From Bombus terrestris (lineage: Eukaryota; Arthropoda; Insecta; Hymenoptera; Apidae), in NCBI RefSeq assembly GCF_910591885.1, contig NC_063283.1, positions 9,843,001-9,907,000 of the forward strand: a stretch of DNA of 64,000 bases. The letters run 5' to 3'. The notes under the pieces are model-generated. The model was given only the letters and a program-made list of their open reading frames with translations. It did not search any database and had not been told where the DNA came from. How positions within the stretch are numbered: the stretch's first letter is position 1; each line of letters begins with the position of its first letter. Below are positions 46,669 through 61,600 of this stretch, one piece after another. Position numbers and translations under genes: made by a program.

Positions 46669-49600
46669 ATGCCTGGACGTCCGCTTTGGCAGGTAAATTG
46701 CGTTTGAAAAATTTTAATTTTTACCTACTGATATTGTCGCGCATTTAACATATTTATATAGATTCGCGCCATTCAAGTATGGACGTTACGGAGTTGCTCG
46801 CGTCAGTTGGTATAACCTGTAAATTGCAGCCCACATTAGGCTATTGATTTTTAATGATCAAGTGATTTGATATCTTATGTTGTAAAAGTTCTCAAAGTAT
46901 TCTTCTTTTAATTGCATATTCTCCATATTAACTTGCATTTCAAAATCACTGTATATGCTGCGTCATGCAATAATGCGATTCATAGTGTTTGTTCAATATC
47001 ATATATTTGTTTACACCATGAATTATAATTGCAAGACATTATAGATCAATAGATAACAAAAACAATTTTTTTCGAAAAATGGAATATTCTTGATAGATGG
47101 TCTTGACAGACGTAGGAGAAATATTGACTGCTTTATATATTGAAAATCCATCTATTTCAAACGTCTGACTCAGGATACATTTTTGCAATACTTTTTCCAA
47201 ATTTTCGTTGAAGTGCTTCTAATTCTGTACAGGTTATAAACTATGAATCATTCGATGCACCGTCATCTACACTAATTTAATTTACATTACTCATATCTTT
47301 TTCATGTAAACGAGATTACATTTTCACGTTATATCATTCGTTTTAAATAAAACAAATTTTGGATATTTAGAAAAGTTTTCATAGGATTTTTTACTAATTA
47401 GACGATATAGAATATTTCGTATGATATCGTAGCGTGAAATATAAATATTTGGTATGTTAATGCGATATCATAACACGAGACCAGTGTTGGCTGTCTGCTG
47501 GTATACCGCCGACTTCCAAAAATAACGTAAAGACTTGCCAAGCTAAGCGAAAGTTTCAATCGAGTCCTACGGTATGGTCATATTAAAAGGAGGAAAAAGT
47601 AAAAGAAAGAAAAATTTGTGTCATGACGACGACATCAAGTATGGTGCAAACTTTATTTACAAACAAGTCGTGAATATTCTAGCATCTGATCTGAAATTAA
47701 TTTCATGTTTAAGTTGCTTAAAACCAAACGGATTCAAATGATTTTCACCATAAGATTTCTGGAAAGTCGAATGATTTTCCAAATTAAATAACAGTTTCAG
47801 CAGTCAGAATAAATTATCTGTTTTTAAAAATTAAGAACAGGAATAATCAACATTTATCCTTAAAGACTATTACAGATGAAAGTTCACCGCAACATATTTT
47901 TTCTAAATTAAAAGATTAATACAGTTAACAAAGTGGAATCATATACGTTTTGTTACTGTCTAATACTAAATGAGAAATAAAAAAAATTATTGTTTGCACA
48001 GGATATAAATAATAATATTCGATAATATTGTTAAAGGACGATAATACTAAAACAAATTTCGATTAGGATGAAATGATAAAAATTCATGACAGGTAAATAC
48101 AGAATGCACATAATATACACACACATATGTACACAAATATATAAAATATAAAAAATAAGTACCTACTAATAGGAAAATTTCATTAGAATGAAATTTGAAA
48201 CTGCTACCAGTAATAATAGTAATACTGCTTCCATAATATTTAGTAAGTGAAATAAATTTTTATTTAGGACTCATTTCTTTAGTTGCATAAACATTCGCAA
48301 TCGACTTTACCATCATATGTCATATTTCAGGACACACTCGCTATTGTTTTATTATTTGTGCTAACGTTTGCCAAGAACTTGACATCAGTAGAATTTTCAA
48401 TATACCTCGACCATTCTGCTTTTAACATTTTAGAGAAAATAGTAATAATTGATGGTCAAAATGTTCCATTCTCGTAATTGATTTAAGGTACATGTTTCTT
48501 AATAATTCCGACTACAGATGTCAGCAATGTACAATAATACAGATAATAAAAAATAGCAGCGTTGCCTTTTTATTTTGTACATTTGTTATTTATACATTAT
48601 TAATTTGTACATTATGTTAGCAAATTGTGCGAGGACAATTACAAATCTTAGAAAAGACATTAGACTATTCGTTCGAATTGATAAAATAATCTTTGACGTA
48701 GAGGTTCGGATAAAATCTTACATTTACATGTTAAAATAACTAGGAAGTCCTGCTTGTAATATATATAAATCTTTCCCGTGTTACGCGATATGATATAATT
48801 GATGAGCTTTTGTCGGCATTCTGTATCATGTTTTCTGTTTTCTTTAATAAATTCTCGTGAAAGATAGATTGATATTCGATGTGTTAAGAAACGTATTTTT
48901 GACATTTTATTTATATAGGTAGTTATATGTCTGTCGTGTCATGTATAGTGTAGGTGTAGGTGTCATTATCTTACAAAATTGTTTATTGTTTTTGTGTGTA
49001 TGCTAGGTGTGTAGGTAAACTGTTTGTGAATGTAACGTGTGTACGTAATACGTTATGTGTGATTATAACGTAACGTGTAGTGTATTTAAGTGTTTGCTTT
49101 TGACTAATAGTTATGGTTTATCGACATGATTTCGCATTTACGTATACAAGAGTACAACGACGTTTCAATATCATATCCTAGGGAAAAAAGGTCACTACAT
49201 TATCGCAATGTATCTAGGATATATTTTCGCAGACATTCGATGAGAAAGCAATTTTATAGCTTGGTCGAATTCAGCGTCATAGACTCGTGACTAGAATACT
49301 TCGAATTGGTCGATAGTTGCGTTCTTTGAGTACTTCGAAATCGACAATTTAGTAGAAGATCTTTAGTATATTATTATTTAGATCTAGATAAAGTTTCGAT
49401 GTCACGTGTTTTACGTGTTGTAGAATGTTTACATGTGTCGAGTGTTGCCGAATCCACCGTGACCAGCTTGACTGGCTCCTTTGTTGTAACCCATCTGCAA
49501 ATTGAGCTGGCCCTCGCTGGCTCGAAGTTGGTCTTCCGTGAATATTCTCTTATTTTCTTCAGCCATTTTTGGTCCTAGACGCGGTCCATTATATTCCGGA

Positions 49601-52600
49601 TGCTTCTGCGTCTGTGTAGAAGAAAGAGATACATACGACAAGTCTGTTAATTCTTTCTTTAAACTTCAAAATCTCTGCTTAATTTTAAGATACGTACAAT
49701 TCTTCCAAGGGCATAGAGACATAATGTAACTTGTGGGATATTGCGTCTTTCGAAGAGGTCAGCTGTCTGAAAGATTTCTTCTTGTGGGACACCATATTCT
49801 TTAATGGCTGCTTGAAATCTGCCCGGAAAAGAATCCACAACAGTATCAACTGATTACAAATTGATAAAACGAAATTGTATCTAGACTAAAGTACAATTGA
49901 AGAGGCTTTTTGGAAAAAGGAATATATAGAGACAACCATAGGATAAAACGATGAGTAAATTTCATGAGTAAATTTGGAAGGTCTACCGCAATTCTAATTT
50001 CTTAGAATTAGCAACGTTTTAACTGATAATTATAATATCTCTTAAAGAAACTTTGTTTTTATATTTATAAAATACCTTTGAACGTTTTCCATAAGCTGGA
50101 AGTTGGTTCCCTTAGCCTGAATCTTCTTCACCGAGCCAGGCGCCAATTTATTGATAAGCTTGCACAGGATGACCCCATCTTTGAGAATATCCTCGTAGTT
50201 TCCAGGTGGAAGTTTTTCTCCTAAAACAGCTTCGATCCAGACCATAACTTCAGTCTCTTGTTCCTTGTTTCGGGCCTAGAAACCGGAAGTTTTTCCGTCA
50301 ATTGCATGATGCGGAATTAAAATCGTGATGGTACAACACTCGATGTCGTCTCGAGAGTCAGGGATGGTCCAGCAAAGTGTTGCCGGGGAATTTAAAAATG
50401 TCAGGAACGAAAATAGACCGCGACGGTATTATGTTACCGCGGCCGTAAAACGAACGTCGAAAATAAAATACGACGACCGATCTGTTGGCTTTTATTAAAA
50501 CTGGCAAGAAGCAGCAACGTTTCCGCCACCTGTTTCCGTGCCGTGTGAATCCAGAGTTTTACTGATTTCTAATAAAATCGTCGATAAGACGAAATTATGC
50601 TTCTGGCATCCTGACAATTCTTTCACCTCCGTGAATCCCTTCTCACGGCGTCTGTATCGACGAAACACATCTTTTATTTTTTAGGATAGGGCTTTCCAAA
50701 CTTTTATGAACCGAGAGACCCATTTTCGCGACCTAGTCGAAGTTACGAGATGTAACTGCTGTCGACAATTGATCGATAAACAATTCATAGATTTTAGTCG
50801 AGAGAAACAGGGTGACTAGAAAATAGTAGTTCTGTGACCTTTAACTGTGATCTTTAACTGAGTCAACTTGGAATTTTTCGACGAGTAAAACTCTCCCAAT
50901 GAACATGTAAACTATTCTCATATTTTAATTTTTATCGCGACTGGATCGTTGAATAGTTACTTTCCATCGCAAAGGTAATTCTATTTCATTCGACATCTTT
51001 CTCCTTTGAATCGACTTACAAATGGGCGAATGCCGACAATCAACACGTAATATATTTCGAACGTGTTGCCTCGTAGTAAATACAAGTAATTTATAAAATC
51101 CTTTTAGAATAATTTACAATGCTAACGAACGATTGACGTAGATGAAATCTGGCTCTATGTTCGCGATAAATTAGTATTTATAGTAACAAGAAGCTTTCTT
51201 TATCAAGTTGTTATTTTACGATTGCCGATTTATATACAGTTTTGCCTCAAATATTTCAACGACTTACAAGTGGATGAATATTGAGCATCAACGCGTAACA
51301 TGTTTCGAACGTGCTGCTTCGTAATAAGTATAAGTAATTTATAAAATCCTTTTACGATGATTTAAAATGCCAACGAACAATTGGCGTAAATGAAATCTGA
51401 CTCTATGTTCGTAAACAAATTTCTAAGCTTTACTAAATTCTTACTTCACGATTTATATACAGTTTTGTCTCAAATATTTCAACGAGTGCATTATCTTATG
51501 TCTGGTTGAGAAACGTTCGTGAAAGATCAATGATATTGCCGAAGAGAAATTTTCAACATGTCTGCGAAATGTCAAGCCTTTTGAAGCAATGTATTCCTCC
51601 TCGAATGCTCTCGAGATGTATTTTAAGCTATCTATTCTCAAAGGACGTGGCGTTTTCGTTCAGGTCAGATCCAACTTTCGAGGACGTTTCGTGAACGTGA
51701 CACCTGGTGCAACGATTCACCAAATTAAAAGTTAAATTGATCGAATCCTCTCGAGTTTTTCTTCCAGTGATTCGGCCACCGATCGAGTCGAACGTCTGCG
51801 CTAAAGATTTTGCTTTTGGAAATTCATAATTTTTTTGCTAATATATTTGATATTCAGTCGTGTCAAAGGTTTGAAATGGAATTAACGAGCAAACAATGTT
51901 ATGTAAATATAATAGGTGACGATGATTGGGAAATTGGCAGAGTGTTGTAATAAAGTCGACAGTTCAATCTTTTCGAAAGAAGATCTAATAGCACAATATT
52001 AATCTTGTCGCAGAAATCGATCTATTAATTTTTCGAATTGGCATTTCCTCTCGAAAATATCGTCAAGATATATTACGTAAGGATATTTATCTTAGGGTAT
52101 AAATACTCCGACTCCGGATGAGACGGGGGAGGAGATGTGCGTCAAAGCCGATCAGCGGTACAAATTGCCATTTCGTAGTTACCAGTTCCATCGTGTCAAT
52201 AATGCGGCCGACATTTGTTAAATAAAACTAAGAACGAATATCCTACGTGTCTTACAAAATCCTTCTTCTTCTTCTTTTTATTTTCATTTGTCTTTTCTTT
52301 TGCAACTTCGAACGTTACTGTTACGTGTCAAGATTAATCCAGCAATCTGGGAAAATCGCCAAAACGAAATAGCCCAAGGTCTATCGTAATTAGGATTCTA
52401 CGAATAACCACGGTTTTCGCCCGCTAACGTAGCAATAAGAAGTTATTCGTATATCAGATTTATAATCAGTATAGCTTCGCTTATCGTTAATTGGCATGGT
52501 ATGATCAATGTATACGCGATTAAGCCTCCATTAATCGTTATTTTCAACGAACACTTGATTTCCGACGGGATAATGAACACGTACCGGCATCTTTCTTCTT

Positions 52601-55600
52601 CTTTTCTTTCCTTCGACACTGTAGACGTTGCCACGGAGACTGAGTTTTACCGTAGTTTAGGATAGCGACTTTTGAACGATGACGCTGACTAGAGACTAAG
52701 TCGGACGCCGTGCGTCGCGACGCTATATGCCGGTCTCCCCTCCGCCGTATCATTTCCCGACATTCACGAACGAATATTTTTTGGCTGAGTGCCCAGTGGG
52801 TATTCCCACACCCCCGCCCGTAACCAGATCTTGACACTGCAGCTCTATTTACAAGAAGAAACAAGAAATGTGCTTGTAATGTTCTTAGTAAACGTGCAAA
52901 ATTTTTTCTATGCTATCGTGAATATTTTTTTCGGATCGCAGTTTTAGCGTGTTTCGCGATCTTTTGATTTAAATAAAATATTTATACGATTGTAAGCTAT
53001 AATTTGTTTACAAAGTACGATCAACAGGTTTAATATGTAGGTTCACCGCCGATCCGATTTTCGTGATCGTATTTAAGTAAATCTAGTTCAAGTAAAGAGA
53101 AATAGGTTTAATATCAGAGTAATATCTTGTTGATTCGTCATCAGAATTAATAATAGCTTGCAATTTTCTTGCCATTGATAAAATTAAAGATTTTCTCATT
53201 TCTGATGTAATTGCGTTTCAAAACTATCGACGGTTAAATATTTACGCTACTTTAATTCTCTCTGGAAACACGTTAGTGTAACAATATTTAGTAGATGAAA
53301 GAAATTTTCGCTGAGGTTCTGTTTTTTTAGTCGTGTTCAGAAAAATTGGAATTTCCGTAAATATTCGCGATCTAGCTATAATAATTCGTCTAATGGCCTC
53401 TCCCTCAGGTTCGAAGACCGGTTTCGCCATACATGATAACTGCTTCTCAATTTGCGTAAATATTCGCGATCTAGTTATAATAATTCGTCTAATGGCCTCT
53501 TCCTGAGGTTCGAAGACCGTTTCGCCATACATGATAACTGCTTCTCAATTTTGCTCGTGCACAAGAGCAGACTGCTTATTTTTGCACCTTCTTCTTCCTC
53601 TTCCTTCACCTCCTAACTTTCTTACAAACAGTCCCCCTTTGAAGCTTCACAATCCTTCGTAGCCACGAGCAACATTACGTACATCCCCAAGGCAATTAAT
53701 TACAGAATTCCGAAAATACGTGACTAAGCATCGAAAATAGCATGTGCAATTTTGTGAATACGAGAGGGGATCGTCTGGAACTCGAATTAAAGCTCCGATG
53801 TCTCTAGGGAGAGGTATCTTTCAACTGTTTCGTTTTGCTTTTGACGAAAGATGTCAAAAATAGGTCACGGATCAGTTACGTTAGAAGCGGATGTACGTAT
53901 CGTTGGCCGCAGCTATGATGTGTCTTTTATTGTTGAATGCTGACGTCGCAAATAAACGGGGGAAATCCGTGGACGAAGTGGAAAAGTTCGAACAAGTGGG
54001 TGTGTTTCCCAACGAACGATGGTTAGCCGATCCGTGGACGGGCGCCAGATGAAAGAAACCGATAAGCAAGACGCTCGTAATTTCTGGATGCTGGCCACTT
54101 CGAAGGGTGAGGCCACCGCCGAGTTTAGATTCCGTCAATTGACGCTGTTTCCAAGTTTATCGTAACCGTAACACTACGGAATTGCGTAGACGGCTGGAGC
54201 GAATACGTATTCGCATCTGATACATCGAGATCGAATTACGTAACAAAAATTAGATTAATCGCGTTAACGAGGAGGTTGTCCCTTTACGCAGTCGTTAGTC
54301 GATGATCGATCAATGAAACGATCTTTTATCAGGTTGTGTATCTCATTTTCATTTGAAACGTAATTATTTTTAGCGACACAAATATCGTTGATTCTGAAAT
54401 TTTACAAATTAGCTAATCGATGTTTAAATCGCTTCGTTCTACTAGGGCTTGAGAGCAACGAGTAGATAGAAAAAGTATTTACATACTTGTCCGAAGAGGA
54501 CTGACTGGAGTAAGACTTCATTACGTGGCGTCCTTCCACGTGAACTTAACGTATCACCTCTTACTTTCCTGTTTTCCTGCGATAATGCATTTCCAGCAAA
54601 TACTTAATGCATCTCTACTTGCATTCAATTGTAAATGTTGTTCACATGTAGGTGGTATCTAAAAGAAAACTGAATTCTCAGAAAGCATCGCTTTCTAGAC
54701 GATTCGTGGATTTATTTGACGGACATTTGCAATAGTAGTATATTATAAAAAGCACTTTTATTAATTTCTTAACGTTTAACACATTTTTATTTATTTTATA
54801 TGATTTTAATACGTTTATTTAATTATATCTCATTTTTAAAATAGTTTACTTTACTTTGTACCAGTTTGTACCTACGCGTACTCGATGCGTTAGTGCGTCG
54901 ACTTGCCACTAGGTGGTGTCGAAGAAGAAAGGATTCTCACTGTCGAAAGATGACGTGAGTGTTATTAGTAGGACTGTGGAACATAGTATCGTTAGCTTTG
55001 CGCAGTGGCGATATCGTAACCAATGAGGTTCTACCGAGGTGCGATTATTGCTAGTTGAAAACTTTTACCAATACCCCGCCATGACGATGTGAAATACCAT
55101 CGGCTACGGCAATTTTTGAAAGTTTCTGCGGAAACTGATAAGTTTTTTCAAAAACTAAGAATTTCAGAAATACGCTTAGGTTGTTCTATTTGGGACACAA
55201 TTAAGTTTTCATCATTAAAGATATTGTTAGAAGGTTAGAGAGCTTATTGTGTGTAACTAAAAGTAGTTTTGAGACTTTCAACTTCATTTTTAAACTTTAG
55301 CGAGAAAGTGTAGCGTTATTATACGCACGATCGGCTCGATATATGAACTGAGCTTTATCAGTGCTTCAAGTGTAATGACTATGACTTGAGCTTTCAAGAT
55401 CGAATTTAATGAATACGGCGCACATGTGTAATAGCTATTTCCAGACCTCATCGTCCACAAAAAATATTGGTCGACATTAATCACTTTCAGCAGCTATCAG
55501 CGTGCCATATGTGAAGTTTGCTGATAACATAAAAAACACGTATTAAAATAGTTCTTTGATCGTAGGTTGCTGGGAAACGAGAACCAAGTCAGGAAGCCGA

Positions 55601-58600
55601 GGCTCAGCAATGGATCGAGCAAGTGGTCGGTGAGAGATTTCCTTCAGGTATGATCATGAAGCTCGCAATATCTAACTTTGATTTTCATCGATTTACGTAT
55701 TATAAATGTGTAATTTGGCTGGGACAGCCATAAGTACAATTGATTAAAGTTTATCGATGATACTACTACTCCTTTGATACACGTGCTCTCGTATATGAAC
55801 TCCTGTTCTACGGAGGTGGTGCAGTTCGAAAAGCGTGTCAATATCACCACCCCCGTTCAGGACCAATGCAACGCATCCAAAAGCCAGCTGCGATCCTATA
55901 ATTCCCGGGTACGAATGTCAGGCCGCGTGATGTCGCAAAGGTTAACCTTATTGACTAGGTCAGTTATTGGTATGTGTAATGAGAGGCGACAAGTCGACGA
56001 GTAAAAGGAAAGGATAATTGGAAATTTGAGGAAAATTTAATAGAGCGAAGAAGACGGACAACTAGATATATTGTCACTTATAATAAAAATGGTACGTTTA
56101 ATATTTATAAATGTAGTAATTTTGATGACTTAATTAATAAATTTACTAGTTATACCTAATATCTATAAATCTAAATGTTAGTGAAAGGTCATTGGTTGTG
56201 AAAAACTGATACTGAAGCACGTAAGATCCTGAGTAGAGTGCGGAGGGTGAATGGTTGTAGGTGTTTGTTAGGGGTAGCTTTATCTTCTTGCTGCCGATGT
56301 TCTCCTAATAAAACGCGCGCTTTGTTGCGTCATTCGAGTCACCCTATTGAACGAAAAGTGGGTAGCGACCCCCTACATCCAACGTGTACCCCTGGTTGTT
56401 GAAATACGCCAGGCGTCGACGCAATCGCTGTGCTGAACGAACGATCGTATAACGACACAGAACAGTACTCGAATTAAGACAAACTAATATTTTTAAATGA
56501 TCCTTCACGCTTCTCTATTAAAATACTATATAGCACCCTATTAAAATACTATCAAAGTTAAAAAATTATATTCTCTCAGTCGAAATTTTTATTGAGCGAT
56601 TTTGATCTCTATGATAGATTTTCATGTTAGAATAAGTGGAGGGTGTTTAAACTTCAAGCATCATATAGTTAGACTTTATGTCATATTACAGACTATCCCT
56701 TGAGCGTTACGCAGTGTTAGTTCCACCCACAGCAAGCAGCAGCTCTACACGATGATGCGATCCGGGTATATGAAGCTTTTGATGTTATTGACTCATTTAA
56801 AATTGAACTTGAGCTACCGCCTCGTTCGATCGCTACCGCCCACTTTCCTATTTTTCCGATTCGCCCTTAACGTCACTCACCTTCACGATGATGCACAATT
56901 GGAATTCGATGCGTTTCAGGATCCTCGAATCTTTCCATTCTAGATGTTAGCCTGTTCCTGGAAGCTCGCGTGGCATGCTGGACACGACCTTTGTATACCA
57001 GTTTGCATACTACCAAATATTTCTTAAACAAGGGTAGGAAATTGCATTTTATTTAAATATTCGCATTCACATACAATTTCTAGAAACGTTCATGACTGTT
57101 TGAGTAAAAGATACTGAATATTTAAATGACAAAATTTTTTGGAGAAACTTGATTAGTTTTTTATTTGATAAAAAAAAATTGAGAATTAATTAGTGAAAGA
57201 TGGAATTGAAAAATATTAAAATGATGACAAAAGTAGTTTCTTTATAAGATTAGAAATATTTACATGAGTGAGAATGAAGTGTTCTGCTGTTAATACCGTA
57301 GGAAGGAAAAAACTCCGCTGAGAAAATCGTCAAACGGTCTTTAGCAATCTTTTGCCGACGACACGTATTGATTTAGCGTCATCTGTTCATCATGTTACGT
57401 CGTAAGGACGCCAACGTATCAGGGCCGCATACGAGAGTCCGGATAGTCAAGTGAAATATCGCATTATGTCATTTCTTGTTTCCTCTTTCTTGCACACCTT
57501 CCGGTTTGCTTCTCATGAAATGAATTACATTAAGAATTCATCCAACTAAGTTTTTCTTGTTTCGACTGATTTATTAAAACAAAATGTCAAATATCATACT
57601 TATCAATTTACACAAAGTACATATCTAACACCGTGTTATTCATTCTCCGTACGTACTTTAATTACAATTTTTGTAATATTCATATTTTTTTAAACAATTT
57701 ATTCTATACATAAATGATCTTCGCCAAAATTTATTAAACAAATTACAGCGCAATTAATTTTCTGTTTTAATTGCAGAAATTTTATGATATCGCATTATGC
57801 TATTGTGAACGCTCCTTAAAGCTCGTCAGGAAGAAGGGTTACGAGTTACGAGGGAGGCAAGTGTCAGTCATCTGTTCGTCACGGTGGCACAACTAGCTTG
57901 CTTGCACCAGGGTACTAGCAGACGTTTGAGGGATTTATGGCTTGCCCGCCACGTTGACGTCAACGTCGACGTATCGATCCTTGTGCACTTTGAACCCTAA
58001 GCTTTTCACAGTTCGCAGTCTTCTCCTCTCCTTCTCGAGGAGTAGCTTCAGGTGATAGAATGTCGATATGTCGAACTGCCCGTCACGAAACGTTGCGTGA
58101 CGTCACGAAAGCTTGCAGTTACTAGGGTAGCAAAGAGGGTCAGTAGATGAATTTATGGCTTTCTTGCCGACGAAGGGCAGCACCTATTATTCGCGTAGAC
58201 TTCGATGTGTTCGTTTGAAGAATAAGGGCATTTCCTTCGGAAGAAATCGCGTATTGGATATTCGTACGATCGAAAGGTTCTGGAGATATGTCAACGGATG
58301 CCAGTTGTCCATCAAAAGATCGTCAATGACGTCATTCTGAGAAGAGCTTATCAGGATTACAGCCCGAGGGTAGATTTACGACCGAAAGCAACAAGTTGTT
58401 GCCTCGGGTCGTGTTTCATTTGGGATGCCCGTAAAGGGTGTGTTCTTTGTTTTTATTAATCCTGTAATTTCATGTAAATTTCTTGTTTCCTAATATAGGT
58501 TGCTTAAAATAGGACAGATTTACAGGGACATACAAAATTATAATATATTTACACATTTAAAAATGAAATTTTATTTTAAATATCAATTTTATCGCATATT

Positions 58601-61600
58601 TTTTAATTTCTATTTTTCATTGGTGTTGTTTAAATTTTAAGAGTTTAATTATGGAACAGAGTGTTGGTTTATTAACAAACAAGTGCGTTATATGAAAAGA
58701 AATTGTTGATATAGTCTTAGTTTGACAAAAGTGAAGGGAAATTGGATTCTCTTTGCATGTGAGAGGACTCGTTCCCGCGGGACCTGTTGCTTGCCAGTGG
58801 TCGTAAATTCAAGCCGAGGATGTTGTCCTGATGAAAACCGTGTGTTTGACGTCTTTATGACATGAAACTGACGTGAAATCGATACTAAGGCACGCAAACG
58901 TATTTGTCGAAGTTAGGGTGAACCATTCCGTCTCAAGATTTCTTTTCTTCATATCGTTGTACTACATAATGTTATATACTTTCCCACTCTAAAAAATTAT
59001 TTGTTTAATCTATAATTTTTTCTGTACATGCTAATAAAGATATTTATTAAAAAAAAATACATACTAAGATATGCGTTCTTTGCACTTTATTATTTAAATA
59101 TTACTGTTTCAATCACATGGGTTTTATCCACCTGTTTGATATACGCAATAATATATTCTTGCACAGAATTACGGATAAAAGACATGTGTACAATGTGTAT
59201 TTGTAAAGGAAACAGGCCTCGAGCAATTTATCGATTTCACATCAAATTGTCGAGACATGACGACTATGACGTGTCACCGTAACAGGATAGTATCGAGGGT
59301 AGTAATAGTTTCCAATTCACCAATACATATTATTGCGACTCAATATTTTTTTGACGCATAGTGTCGAGTATGAAAGAAGAGAGCAGTAAGACACGCAACG
59401 TCTGAAAAATATCAGGTCAGCATCACGTTACTATGTTTATTCGAGCATGAAAGAAAGCAGCGAAGAATCGTAAGGAGCAAGTCGGTTCAGATCTGGAAGG
59501 CGTCCTATCGATTTTCTGTCATCTTCTTGCGTTTACGACATCTCATTGTGTTTCGATGCTACCAGGAATGTATACCATGTCATGCTTGTTTACTCCATAT
59601 GCCCGCGTTGATCCAGAGGTGGATGCTGGAAGCTGTAGCCTCCGGCCTGTTGCCTGGATATTATGGAAAAGCAACTGGTTCGCTCGATTCGCTTGACATG
59701 CGTAGCTGAGTCACGTACACCAGTATCGCTCCCTGTCATATAATTATTTCTGTAAAGAACAAGTTTCTTCTATATTTTTCAAGACAGAAATATTACTTTC
59801 ATTTCCTTCAAAGAAATTATTTAATAAGTTAATTAGTTCTTTAGTGACTTTGATAATAATCGAGGCCACAGAAAATTATATATCTTTTCTTAAATAAATT
59901 AGGTCAAGTTTTTAAATGCTGGATGCAAACTGTTTATTAGAAATTTTTTCTTGCTTGATTCTAATTTCGTAACATTCATGATTGTTCTAAATAATACTTA
60001 TTCTCTTAATCATATAATTGATAGTTGTCATTTTTGTTTGAAAGTTAGGAATTAATAAAGAATTACTTAAAGAATATATTAGTTGCTGTTGATCGGCTGT
60101 CGAATACTCGTCAATCGAAAATTCAAGCAGACGACCAGTTTTGTATTAGGCGAGCAGATTTTGGGGTAAGCATGTAATAGTATCCCCTCTATTGCAAAAC
60201 CACGTGACATATCGTCCTTGCAGGATCAGGATAGTAGTCTTTTGAACGGTTAGTCCGTGTCTCGTTATCTAAAAATGTTTCAAAATAACTAGTGGTTTTT
60301 ATAACAAATATGTAACAAATTACAAATAGATATATAGTTTCAAACAGTACGTATTTATATTGTAATATTTACTACAAAACAAGAGTTAGAAAATAAGTTC
60401 ATTATCGTTATTCATGATTTTTTGTAATGGCCTATTTCAGCCTAGTACGTAGGGTTTCACAAATTATATAGTTTCATATAAAAGACACAACTGGAAAACT
60501 ACTTGAAGCTTAGTATGTTTTCTTAGTAACTCTGTAACTTTCATATTCATAGATGCTGCATATATTATCCATTGGTACAACCACGCGTAACCGTAACATA
60601 TCCTATAGAATGATATATTAATCGTTGAGTTGTACTTGGCTGAGAAACCCTTGATAAATCACTTACCTATTTAAACATCCATTGCTGGCATTCCTACTTC
60701 TATCTTCTTTCAAGATACCTTTTATCCAATATATAAATCATTTTGACAACTTGATGCTTTGAAAATATCTATATGTATATGATCAAATATGTAAGTAATA
60801 TACGCATATAGAAAGAGCGCCAGCGTTGCGCACATCGCCGTACGTCGACCGCAGCGCTTCCGCTCATGGCTCACGTATCGATACAATTTAAAAAGTCGCT
60901 CACCAGAGTGCGTGACATGTCAATACGTTCAATATATCGAAACGTTAACCGGGAGAGGAACTTGACAATAAACGATACATGCTTGACATCGATGTTGAGC
61001 TCCTGTCGGTTGCTGGCCTCCTGGCAATTTGAGATGCAGCATGTCTTTCGAATGGCGACGGGATTGCTTCTACGCCGCGAGTCACGACGACTGCAAGACA
61101 ATGATGGCGCTGATCGAGAAACACCAGAGTTGAAGAGTAGAAAAAAAGCGAGCAACGGAAGACGGAGGCGGTCTTTTCTGATCCTTCGACCGACTGACAA
61201 AAAATGCCATGCCCCCTTGGCGCGCCTCTTGGCATAATGGGGCGCCATAAACGAGTGCTGGTGCACGCAGCCTCTGTTATTATTTCGCGGCAATCTCGTC
61301 CGCAGCGATGAACAGGGAGGAGGAGGATAAAACAAGAGAAACGACAGCTGTCATTCATTTGAACCGATAATAGCCCACCTGACAATGAAAATCAATGGTC
61401 GACATGGAGTGCGCATGTCGTTCGACCGCGAAACTTTCAAAGCAACGCTTTATCCCGAGGGAAGCCAGATTTATTTTTCTGCTATCCTGATGCCACTGTA
61501 GTACTTGGCATTCTTTTCATTGCTCACTCACTAGCTCTCCTTTTTGTCACGATTTTTTTAGGATATTTAGGTCTTAGGTGAATGATTGGTTGGGTTCGAT

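Noticed and set aside
53881..54138. 85-codon minus-strand ORF in Mp20 intron 1
   Set aside because: Overlaps another frame in the same GC-richer patch; no splice context or similarity.
60866..61385. Overlapping ORFs of 123, 154 and 146 codons on both strands
   Set aside because: Explained by a GC-rich patch with few stop codons; the translations lack domains and the frames contradict each other.
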